This document shows, piece after piece, positions 10,903 to 25,700 of a stretch of 64,000 nucleotides of DNA. The stretch is from Daucus carota subsp. sativus. Its lineage: Eukaryota > Streptophyta > Magnoliopsida > Apiales > Apiaceae. Below the pieces are notes generated by a model that made no database searches, had not been told where the DNA came from, and saw only the letters and a program-made list of their open reading frames with translations. Location of the stretch: positions 35,839,296 to 35,903,295 of the forward strand of contig NC_030386.2 in the NCBI RefSeq assembly GCF_001625215.2, read 5' to 3'. Position numbers and translations under genes: made by a program. Positions within the stretch are counted from its first letter, which is position 1, and the number at the start of each line of letters is the position of its first letter.

Positions 10903-13900
10903 ATGGCGGGTGGGAGATCGTACGGAAACCCTAGATTCAGATCCCCAATCATCATCACCCTCCTCTTCATCATCTCTCTCCTCATCTACATATCTCTCTC
11001 TCCATCTCGCCCAAATCTCCCCTCAACTAAATCACAAGTCCCAATGCTCAACCCTACCGTCGATTACTCCTTCCTCACCTCCCTCCAGAAATTCCTCTCC
11101 TCTCCCTCCGAATCTCGCCAATATCGAGACGATTCAGTTGCGAATACGGCGAGTCAGGCTGATGTGAAGAAACTAGATGACTTGATGTGGAGAAGAGAGA
11201 CTGAAAAGCTCTACGAAGATTCGGCTTATCCTGGTGTTTCAGTTGTTAGAGTTTATGTTTACGAAATGCCGGATAAGTTTACTTATGATATGCTGAGATT
11301 GTTCTGGAATACGTATCAGGAGACTGTTAATCTTACATCCAATGGTAGCCCCGTTCATCGACTTATCGAACAGGTTTTTTAAACTAATGCATGATTTTTT
11401 ACGCGTTCTTATGTTATCTAGTACCTTAATTAGTCCACATTGTGTGTATTTGTATTAGTTTTCAGTTGACGCGCTTAATTGATCTACATTGTGTTTGATT
11501 GATCTACAGTGTGTGTATGCTATATAGGTAGATTATAAGTCAGGTTCCTCTTGTTTTGGTCTCTGATTGGATAACATGACCTTGTTATTCTGATGCAGCA
11601 CTCGATTGACTATTGGCTGTGGGCAGATTTGATTGCGCCTGAATCACAAAGGCTTTTGAAGAATGTTGTTAGAGTTTACCGGCAGGAGGATGCTGATCTG
11701 TTTTACATTCCTTTCTTCACAACAATAAGTTTCTTCTTGTTGGAGAAACAGCAATGCAAGGCGCTTTATAGGGTGTGAGTGCCTTTTCAAAGGCTTAGCT
11801 CTTTTGTATTTTAAAGTTTTTCTATACCTTGTTATCTTGATTTGACTTTGATTTTTGACTTCGAACTGCTGCCTTTTAGGAGGAAGAAGTTTGTAGCATT
11901 CTGACCTACAATTTTGTATCACTAAATGGTTAACCCATGATGAGAAGCTGGGTTCAACTTTGTATAGTTTATGAGTTTTCTCATAGGTTATATACTGCGT
12001 GACAAGTAAATCCGGCTCTAAGTTCATGTGCTTTGGCAGCACCTATTGTACTTTATTTTTCTAAAAAAACAAAGGAAATTTTACATTTATTACTTACGCA
12101 ACTTATGATATGTAGGTTATAATACATTTGTCAACGAAGATTAATGACGAATCATGAATGTAGGATTAGCATTTAGGTAATACATTATTACTTGCACCAT
12201 TTCTTATGCTTTGAAGTGGCCTAAATTTAACTTGTGTGCCTAAAAGAGGATGGGTAGACCATAGGTAATCTTGGCTAACACCTTTAATCCTTGTTAGATG
12301 GTATTGATTATTGGAAACAGTGCTTAATGAAATCGTTTAGTTTGTGGAACCTATCATTCCGATGACACTTGCATTATCAACTGTTTAGTAATCTATACTT
12401 TTTAGCTCCTTAGTGGAGCTGAACGGGAAGGTTTGAGGGTCGTGCTAGTTGCATTAGTAGATGCTATTATGTTTAACTGAGTACGTAGTGAAGAGAGAAC
12501 AAGCAAATTTGGGAAAGTCTGTACATGCAAGTATCAGTTTGACAAGTAAATTTCCATATTCTCTAAAAATTCTGAAAGCATAATTGCCTTACCCATGATG
12601 TCTGTGTTGATGAAGATTACTGCACTATAATCAAGTTGACTTTGCTTTCCGTAGTTGGTGCAATGGTGCTTACGTTGTTACAGCCGTACATGTATAGTAG
12701 TAGATTGCAACATTTTTTGGAATTTGCTTTCTGTATGCAAAAAGTATCATCATTTTAGTTTGACAAGTTCTCATTAAATTTATTATCACTGCTTTATCTT
12801 ATTTAATCTGGAAATGTACAATGTAGGAAGCTTTGAAGTGGGTAACAGATCAGCCGGCTTGGAATCGTTCCGGAGGAAGAGATCACATACTTCCAGTTCA
12901 CCATCCTTGGTCTTTCAAGTCTGTTCGGAAATATATGAAAAATGCTATTTGGTTGCTACCGGATATGGACTCCACTGGGAACTGGTTAGTATCCAGATCA
13001 ACTGTAAACACCTGCTCGTTATAATGGTATGTTTCGAGCACATTGATAATTCCACTTAATGTGTCAGGTACAAGCCTGGACAAGTTTCGCTTGAAAAGGA
13101 CCTCATACTTCCTTACGTTGCAAATCTCGATCTATGTGATGCCAAATGTTTATCAGAAAGTGAATTGAAGAGAAGAACACTCCTATTCTTTCGTGGGAGG
13201 CTTAAAAGGAATGCTGTAAGATGTTATGCTAGTATATGAAGTGATTCGTCTTTATAACAATTTGGTTAGTTTATGTTTTTTAATTAGACAATGTGTTTAG
13301 ATATCTAAATTTGGAGGATGGCTACATATTGAGCTATATTACAAATGTCTCTGAGGTTTCTTCTATTCTTCGTATATTAGTCAAAATATTCTTGTATTAG
13401 GTGCAAGGACTTGAGTTACATGCTACAAGAGTGGACATCTTCTGAGCCTGCTATTAGTTTGTGCAAGACATGGTTATGAGACTGTATGATTCATCCGGCC
13501 TTCATGAACAGTTCTTCTGTAGCGTCACTAACATAAATGACAATGTTTATTTTGTGGGAGCTGTTATAAGTTAAATTGTACTAACATTGCGAAATTGAAA
13601 ATAAATTAAGGCTAGAAAATTATCAAAAAAGTTGTAAAAGTAATTGCAAATCGACTTTATATGAGTGGTTTAACCTTTTAGACCTTGTTGATTTGTAATA
13701 GTGCAAAAATTTGGGCTTTCTTTCTTTGAATGATCATGCATTTACTTCAGTTTCTGAAACTTAGTTTATGGGTCTACTGAGTTTTTGGAAGGAGTGCCTG
13801 ATATGTACCCTTACAGGGAGGAAAGATACGTGCTAAGCTTGTAGCAGAACTTAATCATGCTGAGGATGTTGTGATAGAGGAAGGGACTGCAGGAGAGGTT

Positions 13901-15587
13901 GGGAAGGCAGCAGCCCAGCATGGTATGCGCACGTAAGTGTCAACTTATCTTAAAAAAAATGGCGAATGCTACCTCAGAATGCACTATCCACCGGGGAGTC
14001 CTTTTTTTACAAGGAGATATGTCGATTTTTGCAAGTGATCCTGATTACTTCAGTGCACATGGTGTTAGAATGTATTTGTAAAATGTCAAATGCACATGTA
14101 GAAAAGTGACCACCTTCCTTTCTATATGCTCTTAGTAATATTGCTTAGTTGCTTTGTCGGTGATCAGGTCTGTGTTCTGCTTAAGTCCAGCTGGTGACAC
14201 TCCATCATCTGCTCGGTTATTTGATGCTATAGTGAGTGGTTGCATTCCTGTTATCATAAGTGATGAATTAGAACTTCCTTTTGAAGGAATACTTGATTAT
14301 TCGAAGGTATAGAACTATGCACTTTCCCTCTTTTGGCTGCTAAGCTCAGTTTTTATTGAGACATCCACTCTGATAAGTGATAACCAAATGCAGATAGCTT
14401 TGTTCATTTCTTCGAGCGATGCCGTGCAGCCAGGTTGGCTTTTAACATATCTCAGAAGTTTTGGTGTTGCTCAACTCAAAAAAATGCAAATGAACTTGGC
14501 AAAGGTTTGTACCGTCAGTAGTCATAGTGAATATATATTTTCAGCCAGGATGCATTGTTTTTCAGATATAATTTGGTTGACAAAAGCATCCTTGATCTCC
14601 ATCTCTTGTTAATTTTTCTATTTCATTTTTTAAAAATTACAGGTAACTGATTTTTGTGCTTCGGATTTTTGTTTCCTTCTCTACTTGACAATATCTTTAT
14701 TCTGATGCCTGAACTTCAAGCAACTTTTATTTCCTGATCATTTTCCAAAAATTCATTGATTGTATTGATAAATTTTTCAATATTAAAATCACTGGTGATC
14801 GATTTATAATGTTCTCTATTTCAGTACGCGAGGCATTTCTTATATTCTCATCCAGCTCAACCATTGGGTCCAGAGGACTTGGCCTGGAGAATGGTTTGAT
14901 CTTTTCTCTAACTTCTCTATCATCTATGAATATAATCTTTTTCCTTCATAAAATGTTTTGGAGCTCGTTGTACACTGTCATGCATAGATATCTAAATCAA
15001 ATTTATAATTTTCATTAATCACCATATTAAAGATTGCTAAAGGTGCAGAGTTACCCTAATGTACCTACTCAAAAAGTTATCATATGTTATAGGACTTATG
15101 AGCGCATTTTACTTCATTGGCTTCTATGCCAAGCAATTATAATATAACTCGGTGATGATTGCCTTGGAAGTTTGAATTAGCTAGACTCTTTTACTTTGAA
15201 AATCAACTAATCAAGCGTTTGTATGTTATCAAATCCTAGTATTACTGTCCTTAGTCCTGTAATATGAAATTTTTATTTATTTATAACCATGGGTAGCAGT
15301 TCTGTGCCTGTCATTTAATACTAATTAACAGTACATGTACATATGTGCATCTATATGCATGCTTTTAGTATTTCGATATACTATTCCATTTTAGTTATGC
15401 TAAGATTGTCCCTAATGGTGATTTTGATCCCCCACCCCCTCCTCTTTTGCTGGAATAGTTGTCAGGTAAGCTGGTAAATATCAAGCTCCACACCCGAAGG
15501 TCTCAGCGTGTTGTGAAAGAATCCAGAAGCTTGTGTAGTTGTGACTGCAAACCTGCCAACTTTACGAACTCTAGACCCCTGTCTTGA
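10903..15587 (+). CDS. Exostosin-family (GT47) glycosyltransferase, At5g16890-like
   Basis: This is a type II Golgi membrane glycosyltransferase of the GT47/exostosin family; the substrate is not clear. Nine exons join in phase for 504 aa: 10903-11373, 11599-11772, 12827-12984, 13068-13215, 13817-13932, 14168-14306, 14394-14504, 14825-14893 and 15459-15587. Residues about 15-33 ([17 protein letters not shown]) are a single signal anchor. The catalytic region includes [80 protein letters not shown] and [17 protein letters not shown]. The last two are the conserved nucleotide-sugar region of exostosins. The C terminus is Cys/Ser-rich and ends RPLS. The closest Arabidopsis relative I recall is At5g16890. 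Confidence 0.92.
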
Positions 15588-17819
15588 TTTTATTTTTTTT
15601 AAATTTTTTTTGTTTTGTAGAGTCCTTTCTTTTATTATTCTCTCTGCCAATATATAGTTGTAAGAGGTGAGTAGGTTGATGGTTGTTAATCTACTATGGA
15701 AAAGGAAAACAATTGTTGCAGGTAATTTACCTGCTAAGTGTCTCTTTAATTATTGTTGTCCCATGGATGTGAAATATTTGTAACTGTCATAACAATTTCT
15801 AATTAAACCCATGAACTGATGTATGCCTACTGGTATTTAGAACAGAATTGCCTTGGACAGGCCGTTTACTTTGGATATAAAGATAATGATGGTTAATAGG
15901 AAAAAATATGCAGAGGTTAAAAGTGTGAACCCTAGTCTATAAAGTTGAAACATTGAATTATTAAATTTAAGTTAGAGTAGATCAACTTTTTCTCCTTGTT
16001 AAAAAAAATAACCTTTTTCCCCTTGTATGTGCTCGAACTCACAGATTCATTCAATCAAGATTGTAGAGTACAGTTGTATATGTAAGATTGCGTATGGAGT
16101 TTGCAATATTAATAATCTTAAAGAATATACAATAAAAATCTGTTTATGGGCATTTCAAAAGCATTCCTTGTAGATTTAAATGATAAAATTCACATTGATG
16201 GGGACAGTTTTAACACTACGTCCACGCCTCAATCCTCTTTGATAGAAATAGATATATTATTCCTGATTTTGGGTTGATTCCGGGTTGGCAGGTATCATGA
16301 TATAAAAAAAGTCGTAGTCCAAAGAACCAGAATTTCATCATCATAATTCATCGGCAGTAGCATGCCCACATGAGTGAGTCTATAATCTAATGTATTTTCT
16401 ACCATTCTGTTTAGTATTCACATCGGTATCTTTATAATTTGCTACGAGATTCTTAAAATGAATTAGCAATTCTCTAACCTTTACAAGCTATTACTTCTTT
16501 ATATAACACCAACAATGTGTTTTCTTTATCTTGAACACTTACTAATTTAAATAATTAATAATTTTTAGTGATAACATTTTCCATCTCTAAACTCATTAAT
16601 TAATAGAAATTCTAAATAAAACAGAAGAAAAGAAAATTGCTTAATATATAGTATTTGGGCAGGTAATGTGGCACCGATACATGCAAGAAGAGAATAACAA
16701 TTAACAAGTCACGTTTAAAACAGAATCTGCCCATCCAGAAAAACACGATGCGCATGTAATGAAAATATAAGTATGCGTATTACAACTGTGATACCGCGTT
16801 AAACAAAAATTAAGTCAAAGAATTTTCGACTTGAAAACTATTTCCAAATTTGACTAAAACAACAAAAAGAAAATATAGAAAAGGAGAGGATAGTCATTCG
16901 ACAGTGACCCAAATCTAAAATTGCAAAAATGCCAGTTGAGTTACAACTCATCACAAGTACAATACATACATTACATTCAAAAACCTTAATAATTTGAAAC
17001 ACACTACTGCAAACAGTAGCAGCACAAAAGCACAACTAAACTCAAACCCCAATTCAAATTCCTTATCTTTTCTTGTCTGAAACTCGCTCACATTTCACGT
17101 TCAAATTCAAATCTTGGTTCCAGTGGAACTCAGCGATACAATATTAATATATACAAGCACCAAGCAAGAGAAGGTGATTGTAAGTAACAGCTGCACTAAG
17201 AGGTATGCAAATCTTAATTAATCTCTCACACATTAAACATTTTCTGCAACGCACACGCTTTTCTTGCTGCTTCAGACACCCAGATTGTGAGATCTGATGT
17301 GGGTTTTGTGGGTATATGTTAAAATCTTTTTTGTATTACACAAGCCCTATTTTTTAGGGATTTTGTAATTTCTTGTTTTTTCTTGATGTCCTTCCTTTTT
17401 TTAGCTTGCTATATAGTTTAGTAGTGTGTATATTGTATATACATCGTTTCAGCTTCTGTATATATCTTTGAGAATTCACTTTTGGTAGTTTGGTGATGTA
17501 ATGTAAAGTTTTTTTTTTTTTTTTTGGATTTGAATCTTTGCTTGGTTCTATCTTTTTCTACTTGGATCTTGATTTGATTCACTTGTGATTCCTCCACTTG
17601 TTTGTGTGAAGTTTGAATTTCTTTTGTGAAAGAGGTTTTCTTGAATCTGATTGTGTGATATGAGTGTATGGATATGTCTTGCTTTATGTTGGCTTTTTTA
17701 CTTTTTATGATGAATACACTGTTGTTCAATTTTAGACCAAGGTGTTTAAGTTCAAGATTTTGACTTTAATGCTTGATGATTTATTCAGGATCTGGTAATT
17801 AACTTACAGCTAAGTCCTC
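15588..17819. other. Intergenic: exostosin 3' UTR and CSLD promoter/leader
   Basis: About 2.2 kb without a recognisable gene. The last part holds the CSLD leader: an acceptor TTATTCAG ends at 17788, 31 bp before the ATG, so a 5'-UTR intron is likely, but its donor cannot be fixed (candidates near 17200-17310). A T17-18 run lies near 17509-17525. No transposon ends were found. Confidence 0.5.
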
Positions 17820-20800
17820 ATGGCATCGAAATCGTTCAAGGCGAGCCGGTTATCTATGTCATCAGGTGCAGATGAGTCCAATTCACAGCAGAATCCTTCG
17901 ATGGCCCCCACTGTGACATTTGGAAGGAGAACTTCATCGGGACGCTATGTTAGCTATTCACGGGATGATCTTGATAGTGAACTTGGGAGCGATAGATTCA
18001 CAAACTACACTGTACATATACCACCAACCCCAGACAATCAGCCGATGGATTCTATTCAACAAAAGGTTGAAGAGCAGTACGTCTCAAGTTCACTATTTAC
18101 TGGTGGATTCAATAGTGTGACAAGGGCTCATCTAATGGACAAGGTGATTGAATCAGAATCAAACCATCCTCAGATGGCTGGTTCAAAAGGATCTTCATGT
18201 GCTGTTCCGGGGTGTGATGCTAAGGTAATGAGTGATGAGCGAGGGGTGGATATTCTTCCGTGTGAATGTGATTTTAAGATATGTAGGGACTGTTATCTGG
18301 ATGCTGTAAAAAGTGGTGATAGCATCTGTCCCGGGTGCAAGGAACAGTATAAGGTGACTGATTTGAATGAGGTTGTGGACAATGGAAGGCCACTTCCCCT
18401 CCCACCTCCCCGGACAATGTCAAAAATGGAAAGGAGATTGTCATTGATGAAATCGACAAAGTCACAGCTAGTAAGGAGCCAGACAGGAGATTTTGATCAC
18501 AATAGGTGGCTATTTGAAACAAGTGGAACCTATGGGTATGGGAATGCTATATGGCCAAAGGAAGGGGGAGGGTTTGTTAATGGAAACGGTGAAGAGGTAG
18601 CTGAACCGTCAGACTTGGTTAGTAAGCCCTGGAGGCCACTGACTCGCAAATTAAAAATTCCAGCTGCTATTATCAGTCCATATCGGTACATTCTCCATTT
18701 TCTTTCTATATATTCCACAAGATTGTAGAACTTGTTTTACATTATATGATCAGGTGGTGCCCACCAGATCTACTTATAGTAAACAATTCATGAAATATTG
18801 CAGATGGTTATTGAATTGATGGATGGATAATATATACTGCTTTACCATGTCAATATGTATTGTAGTTTCTATAATAGCTAATGTGCATGAGTGCATATAG
18901 TTTATGATTGTATGACTGAAAAAAACAAATAGCTATTATTTGCACTTCACTTTGCAAATATGTTGCATTCGTTTTTTATTATTATCCATTAGGAAACTTG
19001 TGGTCATTTATGATATATGTCCACTTGGTTTGCTGATTAGTTTTGAGGACAAACCCCACTGTTTGATCTGTCAAAAAGCTGCCTTCTTGTTATGTGACTC
19101 TGGATAACTACTTTTTACTGCAGTTTGTTTTCTCCAGATTGTAGAACTTTTAAATTCATCTTATATACACTTCACATGCTCCTGGATGGCATGTAACTTT
19201 TATACTTGACACAAATAATACTCAATTTATAAATTAATGTTGAAAATAATGTTGACTGTTTCTTTGTATTGACTTCACTTCTCAAATTTATCTACAAGTA
19301 GAGTAAGCATTTAGACTGATATCATAATGCCTGTCACTTATTGTCCGCAGCCTTTTGGTTTTGATTCGTATGGTTGTTCTTGGATTATTCTTGCAATGGA
19401 GGATTGCCCACCCAAACAATGATGCAATTTGGCTTTGGGGAATGTCTATAGTATGTGAATTATGGTTTGCTTTCTCATGGGTTCTTGATCAGTTGCCAAA
19501 GCTCTGCCCCATAAATCGTTCTACAGACCTTAAAGTCTTGGAAGAGAAGTTTGAAACATCTGGCCCAAATAATCCCACCGGAAAATCAGATCTTCCAGGC
19601 ATTGATATCTTTGTCTCCACTGCAGATCCTGACAAAGAACCACCTCTTGTCACAGCAAACACCATACTGTCTATATTAGCTGCTGATTATCCAGTCGAAA
19701 AACTTGCATGCTATGTTTCTGATGATGGGGGTGCACTTTTGACTTTCGAGGCCATGGCAGAAGCTGCAAGTTTCGCAAACATGTGGGTACCTTTTTGCCG
19801 CAAACATAATATTGAGCCTAGAAACCCTGAATCTTACTTCAGTTTAAAAAGGGATCCGTACAAAAATAAGTTGCGCACTGATTTTGTCAAGGATCGTAGA
19901 AGAGTAAAACGCGAGTATGATGAATTTAAGGTCCGCATTAATGGGTTGCCAGATTCTATCCGCCGCAGGTCTGATGCCTATCATGCTCGGGAAGAAATCA
20001 AGGCAATGAAGCAACAGAGACAGAAGAGGGATGATGAGGTTGTGGAGAGCATCAAGATTCCAAAAGCTACATGGATGGCAGATGGAACCCATTGGCCAGG
20101 GACATGGTTAACCTCTTCTGCTGAACATGGTAGAGGTGATCATGCTGGTATAATACAGGTACAAGATTATTATTTTTGTATTACTATTAAAGTGAGCAGA
20201 AGTCAACAGGGTTGAAGCAATATAGTATGTAAATAGGAAATCCTAATGTCTAGACTACAATGCAGGTGATGTTGAAACCTCCTAGTGATGAGCCATTGCA
20301 AGGTACATCTGATGATGTTGGGATATTTGACCTGACTGAAGTTGATATCCGTCTCCCCATGCTTGTTTATGTTTCTCGTGAGAAACGCCCTGGCTATGAT
20401 CATAACAAGAAAGCAGGGGCCATGAATGCCCTAGTTCGAGCCTCTGCAATCATGTCTAATGGCCCTTTCATTCTTAATCTTGATTGTGACCACTACATCT
20501 ACAACTCCCAGGCCATGAAGGAAGGCATGTGTTTCATGATGGATAGAGGTGGGGATCGAATTTGTTATGTGCAGTTTCCCCAAAGATTTGAGGGCATTGA
20601 TCCATCTGATCGTTATGCCAATCATAATACTGTTTTCTTTGATGGCAACATGCGGGCGCTTGATGGACTACAAGGTCCTGTCTATGTGGGAACTGGGTGT
20701 CTCTTCCGAAGAATTGCTCTATATGGCTTTGATCCACCTCGTGCAAAGGAACACAGCCCTGGTTGTTGCAGCTGCTGTTTTGGCCGTAAGAAGCGTTCTT

Positions 20801-22014
20801 CTAATAATTCAGAAGAGAACCGAGCTTTAAGGATGGGTGACTCGGATGATGACGACATGAATCTCTCCTTAGCTCCTAAGCAGTTTGGGAATTCTACTTT
20901 CCTCATTGATTCTATCCCAGTAGCAGAATTTCAAGGGCGTCCCCTTGCAGATCATCCTGCTGTGAAGAATGGACGGCCACCTGGTGCTCTTACCATTCCT
21001 CGTGAGCTTCTCGATGCATCCACTGTTGCAGAAGCAATCAGTGTCATTTCCTGCTGGTACGAGGATAAAACTGAGTGGGGAGAGCGTGTTGGATGGATCT
21101 ATGGGTCTGTTACAGAAGATGTTGTCACAGGGTATAGAATGCACAACAGGGGATGGAGATCAATTTACTGTGTGACCAAAAGGGATGCTTTCCGTGGGAC
21201 TGCCCCAATTAATCTGACAGATAGGCTACACCAGGTTCTTCGTTGGGCCACTGGCTCAGTTGAGATATTTTTCTCTCGTAACAATGCTCTCCTAGCCAGC
21301 CCCAAGATGAAGTTTTTACAAAGAATTGCATACCTCAATGTTGGAATCTACCCATTCACCTCCATCTTCCTTATTGTCTACTGTTTTCTTCCTGCACTTT
21401 CCCTTTTCTCCGGCCAGTTTATAGTTCAAACCCTCAATGTCACTTTCCTAGTCTACCTCTTAGCCATTACTATCACTCTTTGTTTGCTTGCTGTGCTTGA
21501 GGTGAAGTGGTCTGGCATTGAACTTGAAGAGTGGTGGAGGAATGAGCAGTTTTGGTTGATCGGAGGAACTAGTGCCCATTTGGCTGCTGTCCTTCAAGGG
21601 CTGCTCAAAGTAGTTGCTGGAATTGAAATATCTTTCACATTGACATCAAAATCCTCTGGTGATGAAGAAGACGATGACTTTGCTGATCTCTATCTAGTCA
21701 AATGGACCGCTCTCATGATCCCTCCTATCACAATTATGATGACTAATTTGATCGCCATAGCTGTTGGGATCAGCAGAACTATATACAGCACTATACCACA
21801 ATGGAGTCGTCTACTAGGCGGGGTTTTCTTCAGTTTTTGGGTGTTGGCACATCTCTATCCTTTCGCCAAAGGACTAATGGGACGAAGGGGAAGAACACCC
21901 ACCATCGTATTCGTCTGGTCAGGGCTTATCGCTATCACCATTTCACTTCTCTGGGTAGCAATCAATCCTCCAGAAGGAGCTAATGAGATTGGAGGCTCTT
22001 TCCAGTTTCCTTGA
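17820..22014 (+). CDS. CSLD2/CSLD3: Cellulose synthase-like protein D (CSLD2/CSLD3 type)
   Basis: CSLD proteins are processive GT2 beta-glucan synthases needed for tip-growing cells such as root hairs. Exons 17820-18685, 19351-20158 and 20266-22014 join in phase for 1,140 aa, the usual CSLD length. The N terminus is Ser-rich with a cysteine-rich RING-like zinc finger at about residues 125-180 ([37 protein letters not shown]). Two membrane segments follow (about 290-340). The catalytic motifs are all present: DDGG near 411, DCD near 631, TED near 840 and QVLRW near 881. Six C-terminal membrane segments lead to the end GGSFQFP. The CSLD-specific variable region has a [11 protein letters not shown] patch. 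By position this corresponds to the CSLD2/CSLD3 pair of Arabidopsis (from memory At5g16910 and At3g03050). Confidence 0.96.
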
Positions 22015-22797
22015 AAAGAATGTGCTTAGAATTCATCTGAACTATTTCTCAACAAGCCAGTTCTTTTTTACATCACTGTGCTGTAGTTTTTCTGGAGCTA
22101 AAACTTTGCTCATTGCTGTTTGATAGCATAGTTTATATCAAAGCATTACAAACAGGACAGAGCCTCTGCTTTTATAAGCATTTGTTATTTCATTTATGCT
22201 ATTTATGTTATAACTTAATTTATATACACATTTGTTATCCAACTACCTTTTCAAAATTACTGTGATTTAAGATTCTGGAGTTTGTGGTAAACCTGGTACT
22301 CACAAGTCCTTTTTTAATGAGATTTTTTTAACTCAACTTGAAAATACGTGAACTCAAATTAATAATTAAAACTTCGACTAGGTAATTTTTTTTTCCTTAA
22401 AAAAAAAAACTAGGTGAGTTTTGAGTGTGTTTTTATTCATATTACTCAAGATTTCTGTCCCATATTTAAATTTATATATCAGTATCTTATATTTAATCAA
22501 TAATTCAACATACATACCATTATTTGAAAATAAATAAATTAATATTTCAGTAAAAAAAGTTTTTTGCCCCCAAAACCCTACTAAACAAAAAGTACCAAAA
22601 CCCTCGAAACTTTGTGTGCTAAGCCAACACTCACCAATACAATTTCTTTCTTTCTTTCTTCTTTCCCAAGCCTTTACCTCAATTACTAAAACCCTCCAAA
22701 CCCCTTCTAACTAACACATTCATTAGGGTTTTACAATTTTCCCCCAATTTTTTTAAACCTAAAATTAGGGTTTTACATTTTCTTGCAATTAGCAAAA
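22015..22797. other. Intergenic: CSLD 3' UTR and ATAD3 promoter
   Basis: An AT-rich spacer. The last 240 bp is pyrimidine-rich, with repeated CTTT units and several AAACCCT motifs upstream of the ATAD3 start. No gene is present. Confidence 0.6.
22574..22581 (+). promoter_or_regulatory. Telo-box (AAACCCTA) upstream of ATAD3
   Basis: An exact AAACCCTA lies about 215 bp before the ATG, with further AAACCCT-like copies near 22598 and 22690. Telo-boxes are common in promoters of plant growth and translation genes. The function here is inferred. Confidence 0.45.
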
Positions 22798-25700
22798 ATG
22801 GTGAAAGGCTTGGCAACAGCAGGCTTGTTCTCTGCCCTAGCTTCTTCACTCAGCGTGCCCCATGTTTATGCTGATGGCCCTTTGAATTTCCCTTCTTTCA
22901 ACTCTTCTCCGGCGCCGGCGCCGGGAGTTTCTTCGCCGGAGAAGCCGACGGAAAGTGAGGAGAAGCCGGCTCCTCCGCGGGTTCGAAATGATCATCCGCG
23001 GACGACGTCGGCTGGGTTCGATCCCGAGGCGTTGGAGAGAGGTGTAAAGGCTTTGAAGGAGATTAGTAGCTCTAATAGTGCCAAACAGGTCTTATGAATC
23101 TTGTTTGTATGTCAAGTTAGCTACTTTAATTGTATTTTAGTGAATGTTAGCAATTTAACTATATATGTGTTTGTGCATATTTGTATATTCGAGTAAAGTT
23201 AGCCCCTTTAATTGGTTTTGGGAGATAATTTGATGAGTTTTAATTTTTGATGATGTAGCATCAATTTGTTGGTCTGCAGGGTAATAGTGATGACAGTGTC
23301 GTTTTTGTCGTAGTATTGTTAAGTTGTGATTCGATAGTGGTGTTGTGTTATTGAAGTATAGTTGTCTTGTTGTGGTATTTAGGTATTTGAGTCGATGAAG
23401 AAGCAAGAAGAGACGAAGCAGAAAGCATTAGTTGCTAAACAAGCTGAATATAAGGCACTTCAAGCTCAGGCCGAAACTGTAAGTTTAAGTTGGTACACTA
23501 TTACGTTTATCCTGTTCTTTTTCTGTAATGTAAGTTGGCAGATTTATGCGTTAAATATTTGAAGGACTGATCTGGATGTCTTCCGTTGACTGAATTGGGT
23601 TCTAAGATTAATCATTTTGCTTCAAACTGCCATGAAATGATTTATGTATGCAAGTATAATGTGCTTTGTTCAGTGGCTATCTAGTACAAGTTCTATCTCA
23701 AATGTGAAGTTCTTTTTGGCCTAAAGGAAGGTTTCTTAATTTCCCATATAATTGCAATTTTTTTTGTCCATTATAGACATGGTGATCTAGATTGGTTCCA
23801 ACCTAGTAGCTATGTTCACTACAGGACCCATAAGCACTTTTGATTTCCAGGTCACAAGGAAACTTTTGTTCAATTTATTTTAAGATTGTGACAATGCCAG
23901 GACGGACTTATAGAAAAATGATCATAATGAATTATGCAAATAAAAGTTATTAGCCAACTACATTGGCAGCATATAGTATGTTGATCATTTTGACGTAGTG
24001 TTCTAGATGAAACTTTTTTCATACAACAGCTATCATACTATCATTACATTAACTTGTGGCTATTATTCCTTGCCTTGCACTTATCTCAATTGACTTAGTC
24101 ATTTTATTCTTGGGCATCTATCTTTTGTTCAAATACGTGTTGTAGATTAATGAGTTGAGATTTTATGTACTTCGAGTGCATCCTTAAGGTACTAAAACCC
24201 ATATTAGAGCCACTTTGCAGTACCATGTGATTTTAGTTTTGCTCTTTGACAGGAGAGGCAAAAGGTAATATATGAGGAGCAGAAAAACTTAGCTCAGCAG
24301 CAGGCTCAGATAAAGTCCCAGATGGCACGCTATGAGGATGAATTGGCAAGAAAGAGGATGCAGGCATGTTATTGTTGTTGTTTGAATCCATGAATGTTGC
24401 AGAGAGGCAACTGACTAAATTTCTAATTGTCATCTAGGCGGAAAATGAACATCATAGAACAAGAAATCAAGAGCTTGTAAAAATGCAAGAAGAATCATCT
24501 ATCAGGCAGGAACAAGCTAGGCGGGCAACAGAGGAACAAATTCAGGCACAAAGACTACAAACAGAGAGGGAAAAGGCCGAGATAGAGAGGGAAACAATTA
24601 GGGTGAGGGCCATGGCAGAAGCAGAAGGAAGAGCCCATGAAGCGAAGCTTGCGGAAGATGTTAATAGGAGAATGCTAGTGGAGCGGGCAAGTGCGGAAAG
24701 AGATAAGTGGGTTGCTGCTATTAATACAGCTTTTGATCACATTGGAGGTACTTTCTTACACCTTTTCTTCCGAGGAGCCTGTATTTTAATCAATTAGCTG
24801 ATTATGTGAATGTCTTTTCTCGTAGTCTGAGGCACTTTGCCTGTTGTTCCATATCTTTTAACAGGAAACCTTATTATACCGCACTATAATTTAATGAGTT
24901 GATCAGTCCCCTTACTTATCATTTAATTTACTTTTCCATTCCCTTGTATGAGTCTAATCTTATCATAAAGTTGTTCAAAAATCGACTTATCTTTCTTTTG
25001 CATTTAGGGGGTTTACGAGCCATATTGACTGATCAAAACAAGTTAGTTGTAGCTGTTGGGGGTGTGACAGCCCTTGCAGCAGGAATCTATACAACAAGGT
25101 ATTATAATTATGCATAATAGGTGAACTTGTATCATTCAGTTTGTTCATATATTCGATGTTACGTTGTCTCTGTGGCCCATCCCTATCCAATAAAAGGGGA
25201 GTATGGATTAGAGACATCAGCAGAATTTTGGTTTTAACTAAATTATCTGTACCAGCCATATGTTTGGTCGCAATAAATTATGGAACTCTTTCTGTAATTG
25301 CAGAGAAGGGGCAAAGGTTATTTGGAGCTACGTGGACAGAATATTAGGACAACCATCACTGGTTAGAGAGTCTACCATCGGGAAATTCCCTTGGTCAGGC
25401 TCCTCACGTCGCTTTAGCACCCTCTTACGTGGAGGCAATAATGCCTCTACTACCAATAATGGGAATGGTTTTGGGGATGTCATTCTACATCCCTCTCTAC
25501 AGAAAAGAATTCAGCAGTTGGCTAGTGCAACAGCCAATACTAAAGCCCATCAGGCACCATATCGAAATATGCTCTTTTTTGGTCCCCCGGGAACAGGAAA
25601 AACAATGGCTGCAAGAGAGTTAGCTCGCAAATCGGTATCAGATCTTAACTTGTGGTTTTTACGGGTGCTCAATTTTCATAGTGCTTTGAGATTTTATAGT